Counted from the stretch's first letter, positions 17,501 through 26,070 are shown. The stretch is DNA of 64,000 nt from Streptomyces gilvus (GCF_022513565.1 NZ_JAKWBE010000007.1:1-64000), one strand, 5' to 3'. Program-made: numbers and translations. Notes: generated by a model from the sequence alone, not told the origin.

Positions 17501-18130
17501 TCACCCCAGTGACCCGACCCACTTCACGACCGCGTCCGTGACGATCGCCACGGCCTGCTCCCCTCCGATCTCCGCCCGCTTCGGCACGGCGAACCCGTGA
17601 TCGGCGAACGGCACCTCGACCAGTTCGTAGGTCCCGTCGGGAAACTCCTCCGGCCTGCCGAAGGGATCGTTGCCGCCCTGTACGACCAGGGTGGGCACCC
17701 CGGATCCCAGCAGTTCCCCGGCGCGGGACTTCTCCGGCCGGCCCGGCGGATGGAGCGGGAAGCTCAGGGCGAGGACGCCGTGGGCGCCCAGCTCGGCCGC
17801 CGTACGGCAGGCGACCCGGGCGCCGGCGCTGCGGCCGCCGGAGACCACCGGCAGCCCGAGCTTGGTCAGCGCGGGCCAGATGCCGTGCCAGCCGACGTCC
17901 AGCGTCTTCGGCGCGGGCGCCACCTTCTTGCCGGCGACCCGCCAGGGTTGCTCCACCAGGGCGACGGTCACGTCGTGCCGCGGCAGGACGTGGGCGAGCG
18001 CCTGGAGGTCGCGCGCCTCGATGCCGCCGCCGGCGCCATGGCTCACGGCCAGCACGAGCCGTGCGTCCTGGGCCGGATGCCAGGTGATGCGGGCGTCGCC
18101 CGCGTCCGTAGCGATGATCTCGGTCGTCAC
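17501..18130 (-). CDS. Alpha/beta-hydrolase (KANL3/Tex30, dienelactone-hydrolase-like)
   Basis: This 209-aa compact alpha/beta hydrolase has the nucleophile elbow GGRSAGARVA, an acidic residue in VVQGGNDPFGRPEEF and a histidine in FADHGFAVP. That completes a Ser-Asp-His triad. An oxyanion-like HGAGGG segment lies near residue 32. The substrate is unknown; the KANL3/Tex30 class is mostly uncharacterised. Its GTG lies 1 bp after the SRAP gene stop, so the two probably form an operon. Confidence 0.83.
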   Translation of the reverse strand: MTTEIIATDAGDARITWHPAQDARLVLAVSHGAGGGIEARDLQALAHVLPRHDVTVALVEQPWRVAGKKVAPAPKTLDVGWHGIWPALTKLGLPVVSGGRSAGARVACRTAAELGAHGVLALSFPLHPPGRPEKSRAGELLGSGVPTLVVQGGNDPFGRPEEFPDGTYELVEVPFADHGFAVPKRAEIGGEQAVAIVTDAVVKWVGSLG

Positions 18131-18131
18131 G

Positions 18132-18992
18132 TCAGAACAGTGTGCCCTCTTCGGGGCCCTCCAGCTCCTTGAGGAGCTCCGGGCCGTTGTTGCGGACGTT
18201 GCTGACGGCGGTGGAGACCGGGTAGGCGCGCATCAGGCCGGGTGGCGGGGGCTGCAGCAGGGAGCGCAGGTCGTCGAGGCCGGTGCGGGACGGGTCGAGC
18301 CAGGAGTCCCAGCGGTCCGGGGTGAGCATCAGCGGCATCCGGGGGTGGATCTCGGCCAGGGAGTGCGGGCCCTCGGCCGGGGAGACGGCGAGCGGAGTCG
18401 TCTCCGCCTCCGTGGTGATCACCGAGCAGGTCACCCACCAGGCCTGCGGGTGGTCGTCGGGGAGGGTCTTGTCCCGCCAGAACTCGTACAGCCCGGCCAT
18501 CGCGAAGACCGAGCCGTCGGCCGGCAGCACGAAGTAGGGCTGCTTGCGCGGCCGCTTCTTCCGGCCCTCGACCTCCAGGTCCCGCTCCTGCTTGCCGGTG
18601 ACCCACTCGTAGTAGCCGTCGGCGGGGATGATGCAGCGCCGCGAGGAGAAGGCCCGCTTGTACGACGGCTTCTCGTGGAGGGTCTCGGCGCGGGCGTTGA
18701 TCATCCGGGCGCCGCCCTCGGGGCTCTTCGACCAGCTCGGCACCAGCCCCCACTTGAGCTTGCGCAGCTGGCGAACCGGCCGCGGGTCGTCCACGTCCTT
18801 AAGAGGGCGGTCGAGGACGGCGTAGACCTCCTTGGTGGGGGCCACGTTGTAGTCGGGCGCCAGAGCTTCCTCCGGCTCCGGCTCCCTCCCCCAGGGGCTC
18901 GACTCCGCTCGCCCTGGGGGGACCCCCATCTCGATCTCAAAGATTCCTGCGAGATCCTCTGGCCGACGACTAGCCGCATACCTACCGCACAT
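18132..18992 (-). CDS. SRAP-domain protein (HMCES/YedK, abasic-site DNA-protein crosslink shield)
   Basis: This 286-aa SRAP protein covalently protects abasic sites in single-stranded DNA. ATG 18992 gives the obligatory MCGRY start with catalytic Cys2 exposed after Met removal; the frame extends further upstream but would mask the cysteine. Other motifs are NVAPT, LKWGLVPSWSK, INARAET, RCIIPADGYYEW and IHPRMPLML with the active-site histidine. Between about residues 22 and 45 there is an extra segment (GVPPGRAESSPWGREPE) absent from typical SRAP proteins, encoded by a palindromic repeat. Divergent from the M50-like gene, 50 bp apart. Confidence 0.92.
   Translation of the reverse strand: MCGRYAASRRPEDLAGIFEIEMGVPPGRAESSPWGREPEPEEALAPDYNVAPTKEVYAVLDRPLKDVDDPRPVRQLRKLKWGLVPSWSKSPEGGARMINARAETLHEKPSYKRAFSSRRCIIPADGYYEWVTGKQERDLEVEGRKKRPRKQPYFVLPADGSVFAMAGLYEFWRDKTLPDDHPQAWWVTCSVITTEAETTPLAVSPAEGPHSLAEIHPRMPLMLTPDRWDSWLDPSRTGLDDLRSLLQPPPPGLMRAYPVSTAVSNVRNNGPELLKELEGPEEGTLF
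18881..18929. repeat. Palindromic repeat element inserted in the SRAP gene
   Basis: The arms CCCCCAGGG (18888-18896) and CCCTGGGGG (18912-18920) form a 9-bp perfect stem around a 15-base loop. They are flanked by GGGGGTCCCCCC-type sequence. From memory this resembles a family of short palindromic repeats scattered through Streptomyces genomes, normally intergenic. Here it is in frame and adds about 17-20 residues to the SRAP protein without disrupting it. Confidence 0.65.
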
Positions 18993-19042
18993 ACGTGCCA
19001 CACTGCCAGATCCGCCGAGCCCACCGGGAGTCACCGCCGAAC

Positions 19043-19762
19043 ATGGACAGCACCGCATCCTCTCTCGCGTCCCTGTGGGACCGTGTCTTCGGCACCCAGC
19101 CCGACCCCGACCTGTGGGTGGTGATCGCCACCCTGGTCGCCGCGCTCGCCGTCACCGTCCCCCACACCGTGTGGCGCGTCGCGCGCAACGCCATCACCAT
19201 CGCCCACGAGGGCGGCCACGGCCTGGTCGCGCTGCTCACCGGCCGCACCCTCACCGGGATACGGCTGCACTCCGACACCAGCGGCCTCACCGTCAGCCGC
19301 GGCAAGCCGCACGGCATGGGCATGATCCTCACCGCGGCCGCCGGCTACACCGCTCCCCCGCTGCTCGGCCTCGGCGGCGCGGCCCTGCTCGCGGCCGGTC
19401 ACATCACGCTGCTGCTGTGGCTGGCGACGGCGCTGCTGCTGGCCATGCTGGTGATGATCCGCAACGCGTACGGGGCCCTCACGGTGGTGCTGACCGGGGG
19501 CGCGTTCCTCCTGGTGTCGTGGCTCGCGGGACCGCAGGTGCAGGCGGCGTTCGCGTACGCGGTGGTGTGGTTCCTGCTGGTGGGCGGGGTGCGCCCGGCC
19601 TTCGAGCTCCAGGCCAAGCGGATGCGCGGCGGCGCGGGCGACTCGGACGCGGACCAGCTGTCCCGGCTGACGCACGCACCGGCGGGGCTGTGGTTGTTCC
19701 TGTTCCACGCGGTGTCCCTGTGCTCGCTCATCGGCGGCGGCCGGTGGCTCCTGGAGGTGTGA
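19043..19762 (+). CDS. M50B-type putative membrane zinc metalloprotease
   Basis: This 239-aa polytopic membrane protein has about six hydrophobic helices. The zinc-binding motif HEGGH (IAHEGGHGLVALLTGR) lies at about residue 56. A hydrophobic GYTAPPLLGLGGAALL segment follows, where M50 enzymes often have their third ligand region. Homologues in actinobacteria are annotated as M50 family metallopeptidases of unknown substrate; activity is unproven. The frame opens earlier, but ATG 19043 matches the SRAP-divergent promoter layout. The next gene is aroA. Confidence 0.82.
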   Translation: MDSTASSLASLWDRVFGTQPDPDLWVVIATLVAALAVTVPHTVWRVARNAITIAHEGGHGLVALLTGRTLTGIRLHSDTSGLTVSRGKPHGMGMILTAAAGYTAPPLLGLGGAALLAAGHITLLLWLATALLLAMLVMIRNAYGALTVVLTGGAFLLVSWLAGPQVQAAFAYAVVWFLLVGGVRPAFELQAKRMRGGAGDSDADQLSRLTHAPAGLWLFLFHAVSLCSLIGGGRWLLEV

Positions 19763-19827
19763 CGGGGCGCCCGCTGCGCCGCACCTGTGCGACGGCCGGG
19801 TCCACCCCCTCCTTATAAAGTGAACCC

Positions 19828-21147
19828 ATGGCCCACAACCCCGCCGAGCACACCGCCCTCTGGCCCGCCCCCCACGCGAGCGGAGCCGTCGACGCGACGG
19901 TCCACGTACCGGGGTCCAAGTCGGTCACCAACCGTGCCCTGGTCCTCGCGGCCCTCGCGAGCGAACCGGGCTGGCTGCGCCGCCCCCTTCGCTCCCGCGA
20001 CACCCTGCTGATGCTGGGCGCGCTGCGCGCGATGGGCGTCGACATCGAGGAGGGCGTCGGCCCGGACGGCACCGGTGAGACCTGGCGCGTGCTCCCCACG
20101 GGCCTGCACGGCCCGGCGACGGTCGACGTCGGCAACGCCGGCACGGTGATGCGCTTCCTGCCGCCGGTCGCCGCGCTCGCCGACGGCCCCATCCGCTTCG
20201 ACGGCGACCCGCGGTCGTACGAGCGTCCGCTGCACGGCGTGATCGACGCGCTGCGCGTCCTCGGCGCCCGGATCGACGACGACGGCCGGGGCGCGCTGCC
20301 GCTGACCGTGCACGGCGGGGGCGCCCTCGACGGCGGCCCCGTGGAGATCGACGCCTCCTCCTCGTCCCAGTTCGTCTCGGCCCTGCTCCTGTCCGGCCCG
20401 CGCTTCAACCAGGGCGTCGAGGTCCGGCACGTCGGTTCCTCGCTGCCGTCGATGCCGCACATCCGGATGACCGTCGACATGCTGCGCGCGGTCGGCGCCC
20501 AGGTCGACACCCCGGAGTCGGGCGGCGAGCCGAACGTGTGGCGGGTGACGCCGGGCGCGCTGCTGGGCCGTGACCTGACGATCGAGCCGGACCTGTCCAA
20601 CGCCCAGCCGTTCCTGGCCGCCGCGCTGGTCACCGGCGGCAGGGTCGTCATCCCGGACTGGCCCTCCCGCACCACCCAGCCCGGTGACCGGCTGCGCGAG
20701 ATCTTCACCGAAATGGGCGGTTCCTGCCAACTCCTCGACTACGGGCTGGCGTTCACCGGTTCGGGTGCCATCCACGGTATCGATGTGGACCTGAGCGAGG
20801 TCGGCGAGCTGACCCCGGGCGTCGCGGCGGTCGCCGCACTGGCGGACTCCCCCTCGACCCTGCGGGGCGTGGCCCATCTGCGGCTGCACGAGACGGACCG
20901 GCTGGCCGCGCTCACCAAGGAGATCAACGAACTAGGCGGTGACGTCACGGAGACCGCCGACGGCCTGCACATCCGCCCCCGCCCGCTGCACGGCGGGACC
21001 TTCCACACCTACGAGGACCACCGCATGGCGACGGCCGGCGCGATCATCGGGCTCACGGTGGAGGGCGTGCGGATCGAGAACGTGGCGACGACGGCGAAGA
21101 CCCTGCCGGACTTCCCCGAGCTGTGGACCGGGATGCTCGGGGCATAG
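19828..21147 (+). CDS. aroA: 3-phosphoshikimate 1-carboxyvinyltransferase (EPSP synthase)
   Basis: This 439-aa enzyme of the shikimate pathway condenses shikimate-3-phosphate with phosphoenolpyruvate. Recognisable motifs are [17 protein letters not shown] near residue 28, [25 protein letters not shown] (NAGTxxR), [21 protein letters not shown]-equivalent [21 protein letters not shown] and YEDHRMA. The N-terminal loop differs slightly from the glyphosate-sensitive type, but the class cannot be judged safely. It is followed 11 bp later by rsgA, a conserved actinobacterial pairing. Confidence 0.95.
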   Translation: MAHNPAEHTALWPAPHASGAVDATVHVPGSKSVTNRALVLAALASEPGWLRRPLRSRDTLLMLGALRAMGVDIEEGVGPDGTGETWRVLPTGLHGPATVDVGNAGTVMRFLPPVAALADGPIRFDGDPRSYERPLHGVIDALRVLGARIDDDGRGALPLTVHGGGALDGGPVEIDASSSSQFVSALLLSGPRFNQGVEVRHVGSSLPSMPHIRMTVDMLRAVGAQVDTPESGGEPNVWRVTPGALLGRDLTIEPDLSNAQPFLAAALVTGGRVVIPDWPSRTTQPGDRLREIFTEMGGSCQLLDYGLAFTGSGAIHGIDVDLSEVGELTPGVAAVAALADSPSTLRGVAHLRLHETDRLAALTKEINELGGDVTETADGLHIRPRPLHGGTFHTYEDHRMATAGAIIGLTVEGVRIENVATTAKTLPDFPELWTGMLGA

Positions 21148-21158
21148 GGACTTCCGCC

Positions 21159-22169
21159 ATGCGCCGCTACGGCAAGCACACCGACGAGGACGACATCCGC
21201 AGCCGCCCGAACCGCAAGGGCACCCGGCCCCGCACCAACATCCGCCCCGCGCACGAGGACGCGGCCGAGGGCATGGTGCTCACCGTCGACCGGGGCCGGC
21301 TGACCGTCCTCGTGGACGACCGGACCGTCATGGCGATGAAGGCCCGCGAACTGGGCCGCAAGGCGGCGATCGTGGGCGACCGGGTGGCCCTCGTCGGCGA
21401 CCTGTCCGGCAAGAAGGACACCCTGGCCCGCATCGTCCGCATCGAGGAGCGCACCTCGGTCCTGCGCCGCACGGCCGACGACGACGACCCGTACGAGCGG
21501 GTGGTGGTGGCCAACGCCGACCAGCTCGCCATCGTCACGGCCCTCGCCGACCCCGAACCCCGCCCGCGCCTCATCGACCGCTGCCTGGTCGCGGCCTACG
21601 ACGGCGGCCTGGACCCCCTGCTGGTCCTGACCAAGTCGGACCTCGCCCCGCCCGACAAGCTCCTGGAGCTGTACGGCGACCTCGACATCCCCTACGTGGT
21701 CACCAGCCGCGCGGAACTGGACAACGGGGATGCGGCGGACCGGGTGCGCGAGCAGCTGGACGGCAAGATCACGGCGTTCGTGGGCCACTCCGGCGTGGGC
21801 AAGACGACGCTGGTCAACGCGCTGGTCCCGCAGGACCGCAGGCGGCTGACGGGCCATGTCAACGCGGTGACCGGCCGGGGCCGGCACACCACCACCTCGG
21901 CGCTGGCCCTCCCCCTCGCCGGGGACGACGGCTGGGTGATCGACACCCCGGGCGTACGGTCCTTCGGCCTCGCGCACATCGATCCGTCCCGGGTCATCCA
22001 CGCCTTCCCGGACCTCGAACCCGGCACGGTGGACTGCCCGCGCGCGTGCAGCCACGACGAGCCCGACTGCGCGCTGGACGCGTGGGTCGCCGAGGGCCAC
22101 GCGGACCCCGCGCGGCTCTACTCCCTCCGCCGGCTGCTGGCGACCCGCGAGCGCAAGGAAGGCGACTGA
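21159..22169 (+). CDS. rsgA: Ribosome small-subunit-dependent GTPase A
   Basis: This 336-aa circularly permuted GTPase assists late 30S subunit assembly. An N-terminal OB-fold (about 35-100) is followed by the permuted G motifs: G4 TKSD, G1 GHSGVGKTTLVNAL, G2-region GRGRHTTT and G3 DTPGVRSFGL. A C-terminal zinc knuckle has CPRACSHDEPDC. An aroA-rsgA order is common in actinobacteria. ATG 21159 lies 11 bases after the aroA stop, consistent with one transcript. Confidence 0.93.
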   Translation: MRRYGKHTDEDDIRSRPNRKGTRPRTNIRPAHEDAAEGMVLTVDRGRLTVLVDDRTVMAMKARELGRKAAIVGDRVALVGDLSGKKDTLARIVRIEERTSVLRRTADDDDPYERVVVANADQLAIVTALADPEPRPRLIDRCLVAAYDGGLDPLLVLTKSDLAPPDKLLELYGDLDIPYVVTSRAELDNGDAADRVREQLDGKITAFVGHSGVGKTTLVNALVPQDRRRLTGHVNAVTGRGRHTTTSALALPLAGDDGWVIDTPGVRSFGLAHIDPSRVIHAFPDLEPGTVDCPRACSHDEPDCALDAWVAEGHADPARLYSLRRLLATRERKEGD

Positions 22170-22193
22170 CCACCGCGTTGTTTGGCTGTACGT

Positions 22194-22225
22194 CAGCTCG
22201 GTAAGTGCATAATCGCACCGAGCTG
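22194..22225. promoter_or_regulatory. Perfect 9-bp dyad upstream of the SMR gene
   Basis: CAGCTCGGT (22194-22202) and ACCGAGCTG (22217-22225) form a perfect inverted repeat around 14 bases that include CATAAT, a possible -10. The dyad ends 20 bases before ATG 22246, with GGGAGG between them. The arrangement suits either an operator for a drug-efflux repressor, for example the TetR at 23356, or a 5' leader hairpin. It does not match the guanidine riboswitch consensus as far as I can judge. Confidence 0.5.
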
Positions 22226-22245
22226 GACATACGGGAGGACAGCAC

Positions 22246-22569
22246 ATGGCGTGGCTGCTGGTCATCGTGGCCGGGATACTCGAGACCGGCTTCGCCGTGT
22301 GCCTCAAGCTCTCCCACGGTTTCACCCGCCTCTGGCCCACGATCGCGTTCTGCTGCTTCGCCCTCGGCAGCTTCGGCCTGCTCACCCTCTCCCTGAAGAA
22401 ACTCGACGTCGGCCCCGCCTACGCCGTCTGGACCGGGATCGGCGCAGCGGGCACGGCGATCTACGGCATGATCTTCCTCGGCGACCTGGTCTCCACCCTC
22501 AAGATCGTCTCGATCAGCTTCGTCATCATCGGCGTGATAGGGCTCCAGTTGTCGGGTTCGGCCCATTAG
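22246..22569 (+). CDS. Small multidrug resistance (SMR) family transporter, SugE/Gdx-like
   Basis: This 107-aa protein has four transmembrane helices and the essential membrane-embedded glutamate E13 in AGILETGFAVCLKLS. The later helix motif IGAAGTAIYGMIFLGD is also family-typical. SMR dimers exchange protons for small cations; members with this N-terminal signature are often guanidinium exporters (Gdx/SugE), others are quaternary-ammonium pumps. The subclass is not settled by eye. It is preceded by a striking dyad and followed by the tandem repeat array. Confidence 0.88.
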   Translation: MAWLLVIVAGILETGFAVCLKLSHGFTRLWPTIAFCCFALGSFGLLTLSLKKLDVGPAYAVWTGIGAAGTAIYGMIFLGDLVSTLKIVSISFVIIGVIGLQLSGSAH

Positions 22570-22658
22570 CACTCACCGAAGCGCACTTCCGGGTGGCCGA
22601 CGGGGCGCAGGTGCAGCGAAGACATACACCGACCGCCTGACGAGGCGGGGCCCATAGC

Positions 22659-23342
22659 GGCGTCCATGCGGACCGCCCGCCGACACACGAACCACAGAAG
22701 CCGCCACTCGGGAGACCGGCCACCGAAGCCCACACCCAGACGGCCCACACCGCGCGCCCGCCCCGCACCGACCACCGAGCCTGCACCCAAACCACCCGCC
22801 GACACACAGGCCACAGAAGCCGCCCGCCGAGACACCGACCACCGGAGTTCGCACCCAGAGCACCCGCCAGCACACGGGCCACCGAAGCCCCCACCAACCG
22901 CCCACCGCGGCGCGGACCACCGACCTGTGCGCACCGCGCCCCCGCCACCGCAGAGATACCGAAGGCCGCCCCCAAACCGCCCGTCGGCGCACGGACCACA
23001 GAAGCCGCCCGTCAGGACACCGACCACCGAAGCCCGCACCCCAACCACCCGCCGGGCCACGAACCACCGACCTTTGCGCACCGCGCACCCGCCAGCACAC
23101 GAGCCACCGAAGCCGGCACGCAGCTGCCTGCCGGGGTGCGGACCACCGACCTGTGTGTACCGCACGCCCGCCAGCACACGGGCCACCGAAGCCCGCACCT
23201 CAGCCCGCCGGGGCACGGACCACCGACCCGTGCGCACCACGCACCCGCCAGCACACGGGCCGCCGGAGCCTGTGCCCAGACCGCCCGCCGGGGCGCGGAT
23301 CACCGAAGCCCCCATCCAGGCGGACCGCCACCGCACGGACCG
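22659..23342. repeat. Tandem array of about 18 degenerate 37-40 bp units
   Basis: On the minus strand this 0.68-kb stretch reads as about 18 imperfect repeats. Each begins near GGTGGYCCGTG, continues with GGCGGG, and ends in either GGGCTTC or CAGGTC. Most units are 37-40 bp. Three shortened units of about 29 bp end GGCGGCTTCT. In the TetR-proximal part the two end types alternate, giving a higher-order period of about 77-80 bp. All six frames are nearly stop-free because the composition is biased, but no frame stays in phase with the repeats and no start site is convincing, so I call it non-coding. It fills the convergent gap between the SMR and TetR genes. Confidence 0.85.
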
Positions 23343-23355
23343 TCGGTGTGTGCGT

Positions 23356-23964
23356 CTAGACCGCCTGTCTGGGCAGGGCCGTGCGGACCAGGTCTGCGAT
23401 GTTGCCCTCGGTCGGCGGGGCCGCGACGCAGGAGAGGGCGAGGCGGACGACGAGTTCGCAGGAGCGGGCCAGTTCGGCCGTGTCCGGCTTGGCCGCGCCG
23501 GGTCCCGCCAGCACCGCCACGGCCCGGTCGCGGACCAGCGCCACGAAGTCGCCGGGGGACGGTAACGGACCGTCCGCCCGCCGCTGCGCCGGCACGGCCG
23601 AGGAGGACGGCACGGCGGACAGCGTCGGCGAGGGCAGCCGTTCGCTCCAGCAGCCGGTCAGCATGGCCCGTACCAGCGCGTTCTCCCGGGCCGCCGACGC
23701 CGTCCACTCGGCGGTGGCGGTGAGCCGGTCGCGGGCGTCGGCCGGGGTGGCGAGGGCCCGTTCGACCCCGGCGAGATAGCCGTCCGCCTCCCTTCTGACC
23801 AGCGCCCGCGCGAGCCCCTCCTTGCTGCCGAACTCGTTGTAGAGGGTCTGCCGGGACACTCCGGCCGCCGCGGCCACGTCCACCATCCGCACGGCGGACC
23901 ACGGCCGGCGCGCCAGCGCCGTGTACGCGGCGTCCAGTAGGGATTCCCGCGCTGCAGGCATCAT
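23356..23964 (-). CDS. TetR-family transcriptional regulator
   Basis: This 202-aa protein has a TetR HTH at about residues 10-55 (SLLDAAYTALARRPW, VRMVDVAAAAGVSRQTLYNEFGSKEGLA) followed by an all-helical ligand domain. Two adjacent in-frame ATGs (23964 and 23961) begin MMPAARESL; the frame opens earlier without a clear SD. Its ligand and target are unknown. The SMR gene with the dyad at 22194 is the nearest plausible target, although the genes are convergent and separated by the repeat array. Confidence 0.88.
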   Translation of the reverse strand: MMPAARESLLDAAYTALARRPWSAVRMVDVAAAAGVSRQTLYNEFGSKEGLARALVRREADGYLAGVERALATPADARDRLTATAEWTASAARENALVRAMLTGCWSERLPSPTLSAVPSSSAVPAQRRADGPLPSPGDFVALVRDRAVAVLAGPGAAKPDTAELARSCELVVRLALSCVAAPPTEGNIADLVRTALPRQAV

Positions 23965-24182
23965 CGCCTCCCTGGGGCGAGCGGCTCTGCGCCCAGGTTT
24001 GACGCGCACGGAAGCACTGTCAAGGGTTCGCGGACGTACATGGGGGGCGCCCTTCGGCCAGAGTGCCCCGCCCGTCCCTGCCCCGCGGCGAGCTGTGGTA
24101 CCGCTGGGATCCGGACCCCCGCACCGTCCACCCTCCGGCCCCCTATGGCCCCGTACCGACCCCGCCGGATACCGTTCGTCAC

Positions 24183-24983
24183 ATGCCGGACTACCTCGAC
24201 GACCTCCGCTTCGCCCACGTCCTCGCGGACGCCGCCGACGCGGCGACCATGGACCGTTTCAAGGCCCTCGACCTCAAGGTCGAGACGAAACCGGACATGA
24301 CCCCGGTGAGCGAGGCGGACAAGGCCGCGGAGGAACTCATCCGCGGCCAGCTCCAGCGCGCCCGCCCCCGCGACGCGGTCCTCGGCGAGGAGTACGGCGT
24401 CCAGGGCACCGGCCCGAGGCGCTGGGTGATCGACCCGATCGACGGCACCAAGAACTACGTGCGCGGCGTCCCCGTCTGGGCCACCCTGATCTCCCTGATG
24501 GAGGCCGGCGACACCGGCTTCCAGCCCGTCGTCGGCGTCGTCTCCGCCCCCGCGCTGGGCCGCCGCTGGTGGGCCGCGAAGGGCCACGGCGCCTTCACCG
24601 GCCGCAGCCTGTCCTCGTCCTCCCGGCTGCACGTCTCGCGCGTCTCGAAGCTGACGGACGCCTCCTTCGCGTACTCCTCGCTCAGCGGCTGGGAGGAGCA
24701 GGGGCGGCTGGGCGGCTTCCTGGACCTGACCCGAGAGGTGTGGCGTACGCGCGCGTACGGCGATTTCTGGCCGTACATGCTGGTCGCGGAGGGCGCGGTC
24801 GACATCTGCGCGGAGCCGGAGCTGTCGCTGTGGGACATGGCCGCCAACGCGATCATCGTGACGGAGGCCGGCGGCACCTTCACCGGCCTCGACGGCCGCC
24901 CCGGCCCGCACAGCGGCAACGCGGCCGCGTCGAACGGCCTGCTGCACGACGAGTTGCTCGGGTATCTCAACCAGCGCTACTGA
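24183..24983 (+). CDS. hisN: Inositol-monophosphatase-family phosphatase, HisN-like histidinol-phosphatase
   Basis: This 266-aa member of the IMPase superfamily contains the metal-binding motifs GEEYG (about 68-72), [12 protein letters not shown] (about 84-95) and [15 protein letters not shown] (about 220-234). In actinobacteria the IMPase-type enzyme beside aroA and rsgA is histidinol-phosphate phosphatase, step eight of histidine synthesis, and this gene is in that neighbourhood. Activity on inositol phosphates or other substrates cannot be excluded by sequence. Confidence 0.85.
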   Translation: MPDYLDDLRFAHVLADAADAATMDRFKALDLKVETKPDMTPVSEADKAAEELIRGQLQRARPRDAVLGEEYGVQGTGPRRWVIDPIDGTKNYVRGVPVWATLISLMEAGDTGFQPVVGVVSAPALGRRWWAAKGHGAFTGRSLSSSSRLHVSRVSKLTDASFAYSSLSGWEEQGRLGGFLDLTREVWRTRAYGDFWPYMLVAEGAVDICAEPELSLWDMAANAIIVTEAGGTFTGLDGRPGPHSGNAAASNGLLHDELLGYLNQRY

Positions 24984-25082
24984 GGCAGACCGAAACACAC
25001 AGATGAGCGCGCACGCCCTCAATCGGCTGCCCGCGCCCCCTTGTTGACCCCCGCTTTACCTGCCACTCTGAGAGTCCCCCCA

Positions 25083-25131
25083 CTTGTGAACTTGTGAATC
25101 CCTGAACTATCGGGCACCGGGAGCCCGATAG
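25083..25131 (+). promoter_or_regulatory. Leader of the CBS gene: direct repeat and hairpin
   Basis: Two adjacent CTTGTGAA copies lie at 25083-25098. They are followed by a perfect 9-bp stem CTATCGGGC/GCCCGATAG at 25107-25131 with a 7-base loop. The hairpin ends about 15 bases before the AGGAGG of the CBS gene. It may act as an operator or as a leader structure. Confidence 0.35.
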
Positions 25132-25163
25132 CGACGGATTCCATCAGGAGGTGGCTCGAAACC

Positions 25164-25562
25164 ATGCTCGTCCGCGACGCCATGAGCACGGTGGTCCTCA
25201 CCATCGGCCCCGCACACACCCTCCGCCAGGCGGCCGCCCTGATGTCGGCGCGCCGCGTCGGCGCGGCCGTGGTCCTCGACCCCGACGCCGGCGGCATCGG
25301 CATCCTCACCGAACGGGACATCCTGAACGCGGTCGGCCTCGGCCAGGACCCCGACACCGAGCGCGCCCACGCCCACACCACCACCGACGTCGTCTTCGCC
25401 GCACCGGCCTGGACGCTGGAGGAGGCGGCCCGCGCCATGGCGCACGGCGGCTTCCGCCACCTCATCGTGCTGGAGCGCGGCGAGGCCGTCGGCATCGTCT
25501 CGGTCCGCGACATCATCCGCTGCTGGGCGCCGACGCGACAGCAGATGGCCACCCTTCCTTAG
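25164..25562 (+). CDS. Tandem CBS-domain protein
   Basis: This 132-aa protein is made of two CBS motifs (about 8-60 and 72-125) with typical endings GGIGILTERDILNAV and GEAVGIVSVRDIIRCW. CBS pairs bind adenosine nucleotides and act as energy-sensing modules. As a stand-alone pair it probably regulates another protein. AGGAGG at 25147-25152 supports ATG 25164. A hairpin and direct repeats lie upstream. Confidence 0.88.
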   Translation: MLVRDAMSTVVLTIGPAHTLRQAAALMSARRVGAAVVLDPDAGGIGILTERDILNAVGLGQDPDTERAHAHTTTDVVFAAPAWTLEEAARAMAHGGFRHLIVLERGEAVGIVSVRDIIRCWAPTRQQMATLP

Positions 25563-25581
25563 GCCCCTCACCCCGCCCGCA

Positions 25582-25596
25582 TTAGACGGAGTCTAA
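25582..25596. promoter_or_regulatory. Fur-type operator (TTAGAC-GGA-GTCTAA)
   Basis: A perfect 6-3-6 palindrome lies 48 bp before the ATG of the Fur-family gene. The layout is that of a 15-bp Fur/PerR box (7-1-7), suggesting autoregulation. It stands in an otherwise non-palindromic 81-bp gap. Confidence 0.65.
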
Positions 25597-25643
25597 AGTC
25601 ACACCTGTTCGCGACCTGGTCTCCTTCTGTTAGGCTGGTTCGC

Positions 25644-26060
25644 ATGAGCGACCTTCTGGAACGGCTGCGCGGACGCGGATGGCGGATGACCGCGCAGCGG
25701 CGCGTCGTGGCCGAGGTCCTCGACGGCGAGCACGTACACCTGACCGCCGACGAGGTCCACGCCAGAGCCGTCGCCAAGCTGCCCGAAATCTCCCGGGCGA
25801 CCGTCTACAACACGCTGGGGGAGTTGGTCTCCCTCGGCGAGGTCCTCGAGGTCGCCACGGACAAGCGGGCCAAGCGCTACGACCCGAACGCACACCGGCC
25901 GCACCACCACCTGGTGTGCGCCCACTGCGGCGCCATCAAGGACGTCCACCCGAGCGGTAACCCGCTCGCCGACCTCCCCGACTCCGAGCGCTTCGGTTTC
26001 ACCGTCTCGGACGTCGAGGTCACCTACCGCGGCGTCTGCCCGAACTGCGCGTCCGCGTAA
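25644..26060 (+). CDS. Fur-family metalloregulator (PerR/CatR-like)
   Basis: This 138-aa Fur-family repressor has an N-terminal winged helix (MTAQRRVVAEVLDG, LPEISRATVYNTLGELVSLGEV). The dimerisation domain has the HRPHHHLVCAHCGAIKDV metal site and a second CPNC pair at the C-terminus, forming the structural CxxC...CxxC zinc site. The regulatory site histidines are present. The subtype cannot be fixed by eye; position suggests the CatR/PerR-like peroxide sensor of Streptomyces. The operator at 25582 implies autoregulation. A strong terminator follows. Confidence 0.88.
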   Translation: MSDLLERLRGRGWRMTAQRRVVAEVLDGEHVHLTADEVHARAVAKLPEISRATVYNTLGELVSLGEVLEVATDKRAKRYDPNAHRPHHHLVCAHCGAIKDVHPSGNPLADLPDSERFGFTVSDVEVTYRGVCPNCASA

Positions 26061-26070
26061 CCGCACTCCC

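Noticed and set aside
22659..23342. CRISPR array.
   Set aside because: Units are contiguous and degenerate with no unique spacers between identical repeats, and no cas genes occur in the window.
22566..23565. Long open frames on both strands across the repeat array (771 and 900 bp).
   Set aside because: They arise because the repeats lack stop codons; the units change frame every 37-40 bp, there is no SD at either start, and the predicted proteins are Arg/Pro- or Gly-rich shadows.
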